From the NCBI RefSeq assembly GCF_037893015.1, contig NC_133666.1, positions 659,626,008 to 659,690,007 on the forward strand: a DNA stretch of 64,000 nucleotides, read 5' to 3'. The notes below the pieces were generated by a model, which worked only from the letters and a program-made list of their open reading frames with translations, did no database searches and was not told the DNA's origin. This DNA comes from Macrotis lagotis (lineage: Eukaryota > Chordata > Mammalia > Peramelemorphia > Peramelidae). This document shows, piece by piece, positions 22,715 to 33,335 of the stretch (positions are counted from its first letter, which is position 1; each line of letters begins with the position of its first letter). Made by a program: the position numbers and the translations under genes.

Positions 22715-23690
22715 AAAACTTTTCAGATATAGCTAAAACAGCACTTAAGAAGAACATTTTTAACTTAAAAAAACATATTAATAAAATAGAAAAAGGGAAG
22801 CATTTATTAAAAAAAGATTAGAGTAGAATCTATCAACCATCCTAACTCAAATAAGGCAAAAGGAATCTTGCAGATTAGAGGAGAAATAGAGCCACAGAAA
22901 ATAAAAACAAAATAGAAAACTGATAAACAAAACTGAGATCTGGTTTCTTGAAAAGGTTAACAAAATCAGTAAACCATTACTTAATCCTATTGAGCAAAGA
23001 GAAAAAAAATGGCAAAATATATTCAAAACAAATAGATAAAATAAAGAAAATTATATACCAGCAAAACAGAATACAAAGGAAATGGATGAATAACTATAAA
23101 AGTATAAAATACCAACACTAACAATCAGAAGAAATAGAGAACTAAAACAATCCATTCTTCAGAAAGAAATCAAGGAGCTCTATATGAATGTTCAAAGGGA
23201 AAGGAGGGCTTGATGAGGGAGGGGGAAAGGGGTGCAAGATTAATTTACAAAGGAATTCCATCAGTGTTTAAAGAGCAATTAACACCTAGGAAGAAAAAAA
23301 ATATTCTTAAAAATCTAGACAGAAGGCATGCTTTTTAATTACTTTAATGAGTGAAATGTGATTTTGGTTCTCAAAGTAGAAATACTCAAAGCAAAGAAAA
23401 CATATTCAGAATAACTATTAAACACATAAAATATCTGAGTGTTAACCTATCAAGACATATAAATAGAATTGCAAAATGATCTTTACAGAAATAAAGGAAG
23501 ATAAATAAATGGAGAAATATTCATTGCTTATTATGTAGCTATGCTAATATACTAAAAATAAAAATAGGGCCTAAATCAATTTACAGATTTAATGTATCAA
23601 TCAAGTTTCTACAGGGAAACTTTAGAGAATCAGAGAGCATGATAACAAAATTCATTTGCACAAAAAAAATTCATTTGCACAAAAAGAATA
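22715..23690 (+). mobile_element. Old L1 ORF2 fragments
   Basis: A-rich sense DNA in L1 ORF2 order, for example 'CTGAGATCTGGTTTCTTGAAAAGGTTAACAAAAT' at about 22935, 'ATACCAGCAAAACAGAATAC' at 23056 and 'CATCAAGTTTCTACAGGG' near 23600. Stops are frequent. ATTCATTTGCACAAAAA is duplicated in tandem at 23650-23685. Confidence 0.65.
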
Positions 23691-24451
23691 ATGAAAAAGA
23701 ATCAGAATGAAGAAGTCAAAACAATACCAAACCTCAAACTATTAAAAGCTCGTAGAGCTTGTAATATAATATTCCAGAAGGCAAAAGAGCTTAGAATGCA
23801 ACTGAGAATCAACTACCCAGCAAAACTGAATGTCCTCTTCCAAGGAAAAAGATGGACTTTCAATGAACGAGGGGAATTTCAAATGTTCCTGTTGGAATGG
23901 CCAGAGCTGAACAGAAGGTTTGATCTTCAGATACAGGACTCAGGTGAAGCATGGAGATGGGAGGAGATGGGAAAATATGAGGGACTTGATGATGAACTGC
24001 ATGTATTCCTGCACAGAAAAATAATACTGATAATACTCATATGAACCTTCTCAGTTAATAGAGCAGGTAGAGGGAGCTTTTATAGATGAAGCACAGGAGA
24101 GAGCTGAATTTGAAGATATAATATATTATAAAAATGGAGTCAATGGCTAAAGGGGAAATGTAATGGGAGAAAGAAAAAGGAGGGGTAGAATAGGCTAAGA
24201 TATTTCATATAATAAGATTTTTTTATTACAATGAGCTATTGTAATGATATGGAAGGGGGAAGGCAAGGGGGAATGAGGGAATCTTCGCTCTCATCAGAGG
24301 TGGCTAGGAGAGGAAACAGCATATATACTCAATGGGGTATAGGCATCTGGAGTAAGGAGGAGAGAAGGGGGATGGACAGGGTGAAGGGGGGGATGTGAGT
24401 GATGGAGGAGAAGATGGACTGTGGGGGGAGAGTGGTCAGATATAACACATT

Positions 24452-24605
24452 TTCTTTTTTATTTCTTGCAAGGGGCTGGGATTGGATGGCCTGTCCAGGA
24501 CCATAGGGCCAGGTGGATGCTGGGCCTAAGGGGTGGTAGAGGGACTCGGGGCCTCTTGGCCCCAGAGCCAGGGATCTGTCTGCTGCGCCACTCAGCTACC
24601 CTACA
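24452..24605 (-). mobile_element. GC-rich SINE variant (antisense) in HAL1
   Basis: Antisense order 'TTGCAAGGGGCTGGGATTGGATGGCCTGTCC', 'CCCCAGAGCCAGGGATCTGTCTGCTGCGCCAC', 'TCAGCTACCC'. It is unusually G-rich compared with other copies in the window. Confidence 0.8.
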
Positions 24606-24797
24606 GCAGAGTCAGAGTGAAAGGAGAGAGAAAATATAGTATATGGTAGTGGGGAAGTATGAATGGAGGGAGCTGTGATCAGCAATGGCAACGGTGGAAA
24701 AATATGGGAGTAGCTTTTGTGATGGACTTATCCTAAAGAATGTGATCCACCCGCGACAGAGCTGGTGGTGTTGGAACACAGACTGAAACACATGTGT

Positions 24798-24832
24798 TAT
24801 TATTATTATTATTACTATTATTATTATTATGG
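24798..24832. repeat. (TTA)n microsatellite
   Basis: About eleven TTA units with one C substitution, directly next to an antisense SINE; probably the grown-out tail of that SINE. Confidence 0.9.
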
Positions 24833-24973
24833 GGGTTGCAGGGCAAATGGGGTTGGGGGGCTTGCTTGGGGCTGCACAGCTGGGTGATTTTGGGGTGTCT
24901 CAGGCTGATTTAAACCTGGGTGCTCCTGGCTCCAGGGCCCGTGCTCTGTCCACTGCGCCACCTGACCACCCTT
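24833..24973 (-). mobile_element. SINE (antisense) in HAL1
   Basis: Antisense order 'GCAGGGCAAATGGGGTTGGGGGGCTTG', 'GCACAGCTGGGTGATT', 'GTGCTCTGTCCACTGCGCCACCTGACCACCC'. GC-rich like its two neighbours. Confidence 0.85.
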
Positions 24974-24976
24974 ACT

Positions 24977-24977
24977 G

Positions 24978-25023
<46 letters not shown>

Positions 25024-25026
25024 ATT
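24977..25026. repeat. (TTA)n microsatellite
   Basis: About fourteen ATT/TTA units between two antisense SINEs. Confidence 0.95.
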
Positions 25027-25027
25027 T

Positions 25028-25185
25028 GGGGTCTTTTTTTGGTTTTGCAGGGCAATAGGGTTGGGGTGGCTTGTCCAGGGTCACACAGCTGGGTGATTGT
25101 TGGGTGTCTGGGGCCAGATTTGGGCTCGGGTGCTCCTGGCTTCAGGGCCGGTACTCCATCCAATATGCCACCTGGCTGCACTTAT
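25028..25185 (-). mobile_element. SINE (antisense) in HAL1
   Basis: Antisense order 'GGTTTTGCAGGGCAATAGGG', 'GTCACACAGCTGGGTGATTG', 'GGTACTCCATCCAATATGCCACCTGGCTGC', followed by another ATT-rich stretch. Confidence 0.85.
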
Positions 25186-25335
25186 TATTATTTTATTATT
25201 TTTAATTCTAATTTTAATTTTTTTCTCTTTCCTTTACTTTATCGCTCATGCTGGTCTATATTTTTTGGGGGGAGGTGGTATTATGTTTACTCTTAAACAA
25301 GAATATTTTAGTAATGTATAAAAAAATCATTTGTA

Positions 25336-25569
25336 CAAAAATAAGAATAAATAAATAAATAGATGAAGATAGTCATCAAGACTATTTGATACTGGTTTAA
25401 AAAACTATATAAAGTACTTAAATATATTATATATTAAAATATAAATATATCATGTGTTATAAAATATTTTAAAAATATTATGCTTATCTAATCTTAAAAT
25501 ATATAGATATAATATAAAAATAGAAATGCATATATTTATATATAATTATTAAATATGCATGTGTGTGTC

Positions 25570-25604
<35 letters not shown>

Positions 25605-25620
25605 GTGTCTGTGTGTGCAT
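25336..25620. repeat. AT-rich DNA with (TG)n
   Basis: AT-only stretches (25400-25555) lead into an interrupted TG tract at 25559-25617. No other content is seen. Confidence 0.8.
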
Positions 25621-25624
25621 GCAC

Positions 25625-25810
25625 AAATAGAATAGAGTCAGTATGATCCAGTGGTAAGAAAACTGGTCTTGATACACAAAGATCTGAGCTATATGTCTGA
25701 CAAATAGTGATTGTGTGACTCTGGGCAAGTCATTTAACTTTTCAGTGCCTTAGATGACTCTCACTATAAATTACAAAGAAAATTTACAATTGATTTGGCA
25801 GAGGGAGTTA
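25625..25810 (+). mobile_element. MIR/CORE-type SINE
   Basis: 'AGTATGATCCAGTGGTAAGAAAACTGG', 'TGTGTGACTCTGGGCAAGTCATTTAACTTTTCAGTGCC' and the following region match the longer, older marsupial SINE group. Confidence 0.65.
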
Positions 25811-26164
25811 TCTCACTATTACTCCTTTAAAATTGAACTCATCTCCCTCCAAATCCTTAAAGAGAAAGAAGGGGAAAAATAAGTAAAAACAAAAAGTCCA
25901 GTGCAAGTAATTCATTCACCATTATCCTCTGGAGTCCATTCTGACATGAGGAGAGAGATATATTTCATTCTCTTTTTACCAAGATCACAATTTATTTCCT
26001 TTTTTTGATTCTTTGAAAGTGCAGCTTATACATATTTGTGATTTATTCATTTCTGCTATTGAAATCAATGCATTTTTTCTGCTAATTTTTGTATCTTCAA
26101 CTGTTAGAATTGTAGACTTTATTTTGTTTTGATGTTATTGTTGGATACTATGGTTATTTATCTT

Positions 26165-26297
26165 TTTAGGCAATGGTGCTAATTGACTTGCCCAGTGTCA
26201 CACAGCTAGTAAGTATAAAGCGTTTGAGACAAGATTTGAACTCAAGTCCTCCTGACTTGAGTCAGTGCTCTATCCACTGCAGCACCTAGCTGCCTCT
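26165..26297 (-). mobile_element. tRNA-derived SINE (antisense)
   Basis: 'GGCAATGGTGCTAATTGACTTGCC', 'AGATTTGAACTCAAGTCC', 'TCTATCCACTGCAGCACCTAGCTGCCTC'. Confidence 0.85.
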
Positions 26298-26555
26298 GGA
26301 ACTATTTTTATAATTATGGTACTCCAATATGGAGTCACTTAGATCTAGTACTAATGTCCATAGAAGCATATACTCAAAAAAAAAAAAGACAACTTGTACT
26401 TTTCTCTGTTAATTTGGTCTTCAGATGGTCAAAGTCTGCAGTTTTTTATTGAAAGGACTCATGACCAGCTGCAGGATCCTTGGATCATTCTCCTTCTAAC
26501 TCTAAATGGTTAATGTTAGTTCCTTCCTCTAGTTTGCAATCTCAGTATGGAAACT

Positions 26556-26872
26556 CCCCCCAAGGGCAGCTAGGCAGCACAGTGGCCTTGGAGTCCAGAG
26601 GACCAGTGTTTAGATCCAGACACTTGACTTCTACTCACTGTGTGACCCTGGACAAGTCCCTTAACCCTGATTGCTTTGCATCCTAGACCATTTCTAGTCG
26701 TCCTGATTCATATCTGGTCACTGCACTCAGGTGACCCTTACAGGAGAAAGCGAGGCTAGTGGCTTAGCACAGAATCCCTCTCACTCAAAATCCAATCTAT
26801 GTGCTTGTCACAGCATCACCTCCCTGATGTTGTGGTCTTTTTAAAAAATGAAGAACAAATATTATTATTATG
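26556..26872 (+). mobile_element. Long SINE with an RTE-like 3' tail
   Basis: The head resembles the short SINEs ('GGGCAGCTAGGCAGCACAGTGG'). The copy then continues for some 200 bp through 'CACTGCACTCAGGTGACCC', 'AGCATCACCTCCCTGATGTTGTGG' and ends in '...ATGAAGAACAAAT(ATT)n'. That end resembles the 3' terminus of the RTE elements in the window, so it was probably mobilised by RTE. It resembles the SINE I know as MAR1; this name is from memory. Confidence 0.7.
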
Positions 26873-27539
26873 GAAACTCCCCCCATTCAAATTTCACTCA
26901 AGTCTGGTATTGATAAGGAACTTCTAGAACTTTTCTCCATCTGGGGCTAATTATGAATGAACTTTCGCACATCTTGTACTGCTTATCTATTTTTGAAAGA
27001 GTCTATTTTTAGGGTATATAATCTTGCCACTTGAACCTCAACTTTGAACATATCTCCTCTCTCTCTCAGGCCAGGGTGATTTTCTTGCATGTGTGGACAA
27101 ACGTCCCTCTGTTTATATGACTATAATTCGTTTATGTTTTTATTCCTTACTGAATCATACAATAATAAAACTCATGATCATATTGTTTTACTGAATTCCA
27201 ATTTTCTAGAAATACTGAAGCCAGGTATTTGCTTTAACCTGAACTTTGAGGTCAAGTAAACAAAACTCCTTTCATGTTTCTCCAGATTCCTAATATTTAG
27301 CACTGCTTGGTTCAGAAATGTGCTATACTCTTTTCATAGAATTTAATTTTTTTATCCATTTCTGAATTAATGGAAATCTGCTTTATTTTCAATTTTTGCC
27401 ACCCAAAGGAATTTTGACCTCTCTGTCCCTGTCTCTGTCTCTCTGTCTCTCTCGCTTTCATATATATCTATATATAACTTTGCTTTTGTCTTTATAATTG
27501 AGTGAAATTAGCAAGATAATAGGTACAAATAACTTGGAA
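26873..27539. other. Unassigned DNA
   Basis: No repeat or exon is recognised. A short CT-rich tract lies at 27417-27455. Confidence 0.4.
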
Positions 27540-28085
27540 ATTTAGACTAATCAATGAACCAGTAAGCTTTTATTAAGCCCCTACTAAGTTCCAGGCATTG
27601 TTCTAATTGCAGATATTAAAGACAAGGCAAAAGATTGTCACTGATGAGGAAGAAAACATGCAAACAAATATATATGCAACACAATCTATATACTGGAAAA
27701 AAGAAATAACACAGGGAAGACACTAGAATTAGGCAGGGTGTTGAAAGACCTGTAAAAAATAGAATTTTACAAAAGAAATCATCAGGAATTGAGAAGGAAG
27801 GGTATTTCAGGAATGGGAAACAGTTAAAGAGAATACCCAGAAAAGAGAGATGGAGTATCATATTTATGGAATAGTCAGAAGGGTCACTGGAAGAAAGAGT
27901 ACCTGAAAGGGAAGAAAGTATAAGAAGAATGGAAGGATAGGAGAGGACAAGTTAGGAAAGACTTTTAATGACAAACAGAGCAAGCCATATGGAACCATTG
28001 ATGTTTACTGAGTAAGTGGGGAGAGAAGGGAGATGTGTCTTGCTTGGATACACATTTTAGGAGCATAAAATAGAACGTTAGGCAC
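27540..28085 (-). mobile_element. L2 LINE, 3' end and ORF2 C-terminus (antisense)
   Basis: The left end 'AAGCTTTTATTAAGCCCCTACTAAGTTCCAGGCATTG' is the antisense L2/MIR 3' end. Further right 'GGTATTTCAGGAATGGGAAACAG' and 'CATATGGAACCATTGATGTTTACTGAG' match, in antisense, the conserved L2 ORF2 C-terminal region also seen near 46225-46420 and 63525-63790. Confidence 0.65.
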
Positions 28086-31000
28086 AATTTACAGTATTTG
28101 TGTGCTATCCGGGAATTGTGAATTATGCAGTCTCACAGAAGCTGCAATAACTATCCACATTTCCTTGTCATCTTTGGAAATTTGAATGAAACAATTTGGA
28201 AATTCAGACTGTTTTTGAATTTTTATTTCTCTTACAATTAATGATTTAGAAAATATTTTCAGAAAGGCAGAGTCAAGATGGCAGCATGGAGAAGAGAATT
28301 CCCAGGAACTCTCCACCAGAACACTCCAAATGCCTTAAAATTATGATTGTAACCAAAGTCTGGAGTGGTAGAACCCATAGAAAGACTGAGTGTAACAATT
28401 TTCCAACCCAAGACAACTTGGAAGATCCACCTGCGGGGTTTATTCCTTTGGAATTGGAAGGGGTTGTAGCACAGATATGCCATGCAGCTTCAGAGTGAAT
28501 GAGCTCCAACCTTCTAAGAAGAGCCTATGGGGTACCTGGTTCCCTGGGCCACCTGGATCTATGACAGTGTAAGTGATTCCAGACCTCTCAGCCCAGAGGT
28601 CACCAAGGACAGCTTGGAAGGTCAGTGGGAAAATCCTACCACACCAGAGTGAGCTCAGAGCCCAAGTCAGAGTAGTCATCAGTGCAGCCTGGGCCAAGAA
28701 CTGGAAGCAGACCTGTGGAGACATCCAGAAGCTCCTTCCAGAGCACTAAGCTTATAAATGGTAAGGGGGTCAGGAGAGACTCAGCTATCCTTGGGGCTGC
28801 TGGATATCATCCACAGGTTAGAAGAGTCTCATATGACCTTGAAGAAATTAAGGTCCTTGGGGAGGTATCCAAAAAACACTCAAAAGCTTGGGAAGTGTGT
28901 TAAAATCAGGTCATAGCCTGGGGAAATGAGTTAACAACAGAAGAAAAATAAGCTGACCATAGATTATTACTTTGGTCCCAAGGAAGATCAAAACACACAA
29001 AGAGGCATTGATAAAGTCAAAGCTTCTGTATCCAAGCCTCCAAGAAAAATAGAAATATAGATGAGTTCAAAAAAGATTTTGAAAATCAAGTAAGGAAGGG
29101 AGAAGAAAAATTGGGAAGAAAAATGAAAGCAATGCAAGAAAACCTTGAAAAACAAATCAGCAGCTTGGTGAAGGAGATACAAAAAAGTACCAAAGAAAAT
29201 AATGCTAAAAACCACTTCAGGTCAAATGGAAAAAAAAGCAATCCAAAAGGTCAATGATAAGAAGACCTTAAAAAGGTAGAACTGAGCAGAAGAAAAAGGA
29301 GATAAAGTTCTCTTAAGAAAATAAATCCTTCAAATGTAGTAAAACAGAGTTAAGGAAAGTTGATGGCTTTGGGAAAATAAATAATAAAACAACATCAAAA
29401 CAATGAAAAACTAGAAGAAAATATGAAAACCTCCTTAAAAAACAACTGACCTGAAAAATAGATCCAAAAGAGGGAATTCAAAAATTATTAGACTATCTGA
29501 AAGTCATGACCAGGAAAAGAGCTCAGACTTCATTTTTAGAGAAATTCTCCATGAAAATTGCCCTGATATCTAGAAGCAGAGGGAAAAATAGAAATTGAGG
29601 GCATCAACCAATCATCTCCTGAAAAGAGATTACCCCAATCAAAAAAAAACTTCCAGGAATATTATAGCCAAATTCCATAACTCCCAAGTCAAAGAGAAAA
29701 ATATTACAAGCAGCTAGAAAGAAACAACTGAAATACTGAGGCATTACAGTTAGGGTTACATAGGATTTAGCAGCTTCTACATTAAGGACACTATGGGCTT
29801 GATAGATGACATTCCAGAAGGCAAAATATCTTGGATTATGACCTAAAATAATCTACCCAGCAAAACTGAGCATTCTTTTTTTCAGGGGAAAAGATGGATA
29901 TTCAATGAAATAGGGATTTTCAAACTTTTCTGTTGAAACCACCAGAGCTGAACAGAAAGTTTGATCTCCAAGTACAAGACTTGAGCAAAACTTAGAGAGA
30001 GTAGGCAGGAAGGGGAAATTATGTGGTATTTAATGATGCTGTACTGCTTGCATTCTTGCATGGAAGATAATACTGATAACTCATATGAAACTTCTCATTT
30101 ATTAGAGCAGTTAGAAGAAGCACAGATATAGACAAGGCATAGGAGAGAGTTGAATATGGAGCTATGATATATTATAAAAATGGAATTAATGGATGAAAAA
30201 GTAATGTACTAGGATAAAGGAAAAGGAGAGGTAGAATGGGCTAGATATTTTTCGATAAAAGAGTCAAGAAAAAGCTTTTGCAATGGAGTGGTGGTGGTGG
30301 GCGGGAACATGAGGGGGAATGAGTGAGCCCTCATTCTCATTGAAAATGACTCAGAGATGAAACAACATATACACTCAATAGGGTATAAAACTCTATCTTA
30401 TCCTAGAGGAAAAAGAAAAGGGATGGGAGAAAGGAGACAGGGAGAGAGGAGGGATGTTCCTTTTTGTAATTTTAAAAATTTTATTTATTTTGAGTATTAC
30501 AATTTTTCCCTTAATCTTGCTTCCCTCCCCCATCCCCCCACAGAAGTCAGTCTGTTAGTCTTTGCAATTGTTTCCATGGTATACATTAATCTAAGTTGAA
30601 TGTGATGAGAAGAGAAATCATATCCTTAAGGAAGAAAATAAACTATAAGAGATTGCAAAATTATATAAGATAATGATTTTCACTTCAGCTGAAGCAAAAT
30701 ATATTTTGCTCCAACCTTTTACTCTATTTGTATCTCTGCTTCAAATGAGTTTTTTTGTAAACTGCATATTGTAGGATTCTGGTTTTTAATCCACTCTGCT
30801 ATTCATTTATATTTTAAGGGAGAGTTCATCCTATTCAAATTCAAAGTTATAATTACTAACTCTTTATTACTCTCCATGCTATCTTCCTTCTGTTTGTATT
30901 TTTCCCCTTTTTACCCTTTATCCATGTTCTTGTGTTTTTTTCTGAGTACTGCCACCTTCAGTGTGTTTGCCCCCCTATATCAACCCCCTCCCCTTTCTTT

Positions 31001-31267
31001 CTCCTTCCTCCTTCTCTTCCTTCTGCTAGTTCCCCTTTTACTCCCCTTCCCCTCCCCCCTTCCCCTTTCCCCCTTTTAATACTTGAAAGGTAAGTTAAGT
31101 TTCTAAACTTAACTGAGTGTGTGTAAATTAACTTTAAGCCAAGTCTGATGAGAAGAAGATTCAGGTGGTTCTAACCTCCTCCTTTCTTTCTCTCTATTGC
31201 AGTAGGTCTTTTGTATCTCTTAATATCATGTGATTTATCCCATTCAGTCTCCTCCATCCTCCTGTCT

Positions 31268-31355
31268 TGTTACTGCCCCCTCCTTTTTTTAGTTTGTTTT
31301 TTTTTGCAAGGCAAATGGGGTTAAGTGGCTTGCCCAAGGCCACACAGCTAGTGTG
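31268..31355 (-). mobile_element. SINE tail fragment (antisense)
   Basis: 'TTGCAAGGCAAATGGGGTTAAGTGG' and 'TTGCCCAAGGCCACACAGCTAG' only; the head half is missing. L1 ORF1 sequence follows directly. Confidence 0.8.
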
Positions 31356-31681
31356 ATAGTTCTGAAATTTGGCCACAACATTTCTTGGTGTTTGCATTTT
31401 AGGATCTCGGATTGATGTATTCTTTCAATAACTATTTTGCCCTCTGGTTCCATAATATCACGGCAGTTTCCATCACTAAATCCTGTAATATTAAGTCCAG
31501 GCTTTTTTTCTCTTCAGTGTTTTCAGAAAGTCGTATAATTCTCAGGTTGTCCCTTTTTGATCATTTCTGGAGGTCAGCTGATAAGGTATTTTACATTTTC
31601 TTCTATTTTTCTGATCTTTTGGTTTTGCTTAACAGAATCTTGCTGTCTCATGAAGTCATTAGTTTCCACAGATTCCATTCT

Positions 31682-31840
31682 TTTTTTTTTTTTAGGTTTT
31701 TTTTCAAGGCAAATGGAGTTAAGTGGCTTGCCCAAGCCCACACAGCTAGGTAATTGTTAAGTGTCTGAGGCTGGATTTGAACCCAGGTACTCCTGACTCC
31801 AAGGCCAGTGTTTTATCCACTATGCCACCTAGCCTCCCCC
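31682..31840 (-). mobile_element. tRNA-derived SINE (antisense), complete
   Basis: T run, 'CAAGGCAAATGGAGTTAAGTGG', 'GGATTTGAACCCAGGTACTCC', ending 'ATCCACTATGCCACCTAGCC'. CCATTCTTTTTT-like sequence occurs on both sides (about 31675 and 31839), a likely target-site duplication. Confidence 0.9.
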
Positions 31841-31849
31841 ATTCTTTTT

Positions 31850-32180
31850 TAAGAGAAGAATTTTCTTCATTTACCTTTTGCAACTCCTTTTCCAATGGGT
31901 CAATTTTATTTTTTATGGAGTTTTCCATTTGCCCAAGTGCAGTTTTGAGAGAATTATTTTCTTTTTGCATTTGCCCAATTAAGGACCTGAGAGAATTATT
32001 CTCATTTTGTATTTGTCCAATTGTATTCTCCCATGTTTTGTTTTCTTGTTGCAAGATGTTAATTTTCTCTGGCAATGTGCTAATTTTCTCTTGAGTTTCT
32101 TTTCCCAACTTTTCCAATTGATTTTTAAACTCCTTCCTGATTTCTTCAAGGAAGTCTTTCTGGGCTGAAGACCAATTCAT
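31850..32180 (-). pseudogene. L1 ORF1 N-terminal coiled coil
   Basis: The frame starts at MNWSSAQKDFLEEIRKEFK and contains a regular coiled coil in which an 'IGQxxxENNSLxx' unit recurs with a 14-residue (two-heptad) period. This is the trimerisation region of L1 ORF1p. The frame reads into the antisense SINE at 31840 and ends there, so the protein is truncated; the rest of ORF1 resumes at about 31680-31360 beyond the SINE. It is the best preserved ORF1 stretch in the window, but not functional. Confidence 0.8.
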
Positions 32181-32230
32181 ATTCTCCTCAGAAGTGCTAG
32201 ATCTCTCTCGGTTAGAATCTGATCCTTCTA

Positions 32231-32357
32231 GGGGAGGCTAGGTGGCGAAGTGGATAGAGCACTGGCCTTGGAGTCAGGAGTACCTGAGTTCAAACCTATC
32301 CGTGTGGTCTTGGGCAAGTCACTTAACCCCATTGCCTTGAAAAATCTAAAAGAAAGA
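32231..32357 (+). mobile_element. tRNA-derived SINE with internal deletion and perfect TSD
   Basis: 'GGGGAGGCTAGGTGGCGAAGTGG' head; about 25 bp are missing after 'GAGTTCAAACC'; 'GTGGTCTTGGGCAAGTCACTTAACCCCATTGCCTTG' tail. GAATCTGATCCTTCTA is repeated exactly at 32215-32230 and 32358-32373. Confidence 0.95.
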
Positions 32358-33335
32358 GAATCTGATCCTTCTAAATATTTCTCCATAGGACCCCCTTTTA
32401 CTGGGTTTTTCTTTCATTTTTCTAGGATCTTGTGTTGGGGAGAGGCTAGCTCTCAGAGGTTTGCTTTTGAAGATCCTAAGAGGCTTTGTTCATTTGGCTT
32501 AGTAATTCCAAGAGCCAACCAGTAATGGTGCTGGTTGCTTTCTCTAGAGTGATTGAAGCCCTTTCCCTATCCTGGAGGGAGTAATGTGGGAGGGAGGGAG
32601 GGAGGGCAGCAGGGTCTGAGTTGACTTTGAACAATGGACTGGAAGCCTATCACCCTTTCAGCTGAGTGTGCTCCTTAGTCCATACCTATGCCTGAGGAGA
32701 TAGGGGGTGGTGCAGGGAGGCTACCTTTTGTTCCTGGAAGAGTGCTCCAAAAGTATGGAGCTCAGGTCCCCCATTGGAGCTGGAAGATTTCCAGGTGTGC
32801 AGACCTCCCTTCCCCCTGGCTAAAGTTGGTTCTCTTTATCTTCCTGTCACCAAAGTCTCTGAGGCTAATACCTCTCAACAAAGTCTCTGCAGCTGAAGCT
32901 GGTCCTTTGGCTCCCACCCCCCCACAGCTGCTGTCCTTGTGCTGACCCTCTGGTCTCCCCTCCCTGTTCACCCTGAGACAGACCTTGTTGTTTGGTGTTC
33001 ATCTCCTAGCTTCTTTTTCTGGGTTTTGTTGATAGAGTTTCTGTTAGGAGGTTTCTTTCATGTTATTTTTGAGGGGACATAGGCCGCAGTACCTGTCTTC
33101 TCCCTGCAATCTTGACTGGGAGTCTGAAGCAACTTTTCTGATGAACTTATGATAGAGAATATGATCCATCCCAGAGACAGAGCTGATGGTGTCTAAACAC
33201 AGAATGAAGCTCATTTTTTTCTTTTTCCCTCACTTTTTTTTATTGATGTTCTCTATCTTTGTGGGTTGGGGGGAATGATGTTTATTTTTACAAGGAGAAA
33301 TGTGGAAATAAATAAATTAAAAAAAAAAGAAAATA

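Larger units (their letters stand above)
23691..25335 (+). mobile_element. HAL1 (ORF1-only L1 derivative), 5'-truncated, with three SINEs
   Basis: It matches the longer HAL1 at 28262 onwards: 'ATTCCAGAAGGCAAAAGAGC', 'CTACCCAGCAAAACTGA', 'AAGATGGACTTTCAATGAA', 'CCAGAGCTGAACAGAAGGTTTGATC'. It then continues through the 3' region with 'GATCCACCCGCGACAGAGCTGGTGG', which parallels 33160-33190. A 117-codon remnant of the ORF1 C-terminus (23691-24044) stays open. HAL1 elements carry only ORF1 and must have used an L1 machinery. Confidence 0.8.
30459..33124 (-). mobile_element. Antisense L1 inserted in HAL1, internally deleted, with three SINEs
   Basis: Read leftwards: 5' end at about 33124 (antisense GACTCCCAGTCAAGATTGC), 5' UTR to 32190, ORF1 at 32180-31360, the pyrimidine-rich inter-ORF tract at 31080-30890, and the start of ORF2 endonuclease at about 30860-30690. 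It then jumps directly to the L1 3' UTR (30680-30470), ending next to T-rich DNA. Most of ORF2 is absent. SINEs sit at 31268-31355, 31682-31840 and 32231-32357. Confidence 0.75.
28262..33335 (+). mobile_element. HAL1 element split by an antisense L1 insertion
   Basis: The 5' end is L1-like ('GTCAAGATGGCAGCATGGAG'). An ORF1-derived body with coiled-coil and RNA-binding remnants follows (about 29040-29960). It runs directly into a 3' region without any ORF2, as expected of HAL1. It breaks off at about 30458 and resumes at about 33125 with 'GAAGCAACTTTTCTGATG' and 'ATGATCCATCCCAGAGACAGAGCTG', the same order as 24700-24770. It ends in A-rich DNA at 33335. Both halves together are about 2.4 kb. 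Confidence 0.75.

Noticed and set aside
28262..28750. Overlapping frames of 70-94 codons on both strands, GC-richer than surroundings
   Set aside because: The stretch is the 5' region of a HAL1 element; it shares the AAGATGGC-type start with the L1 copies.
31746..31850. C-terminal extension of the ORF1 coiled-coil frame
   Set aside because: It is read-through into an antisense SINE, not part of ORF1.
32688..32971. Possible CpG-poor promoter or small gene (85- and 69-codon frames)
   Set aside because: Lies in the antisense L1 5' UTR; frames have no domain.
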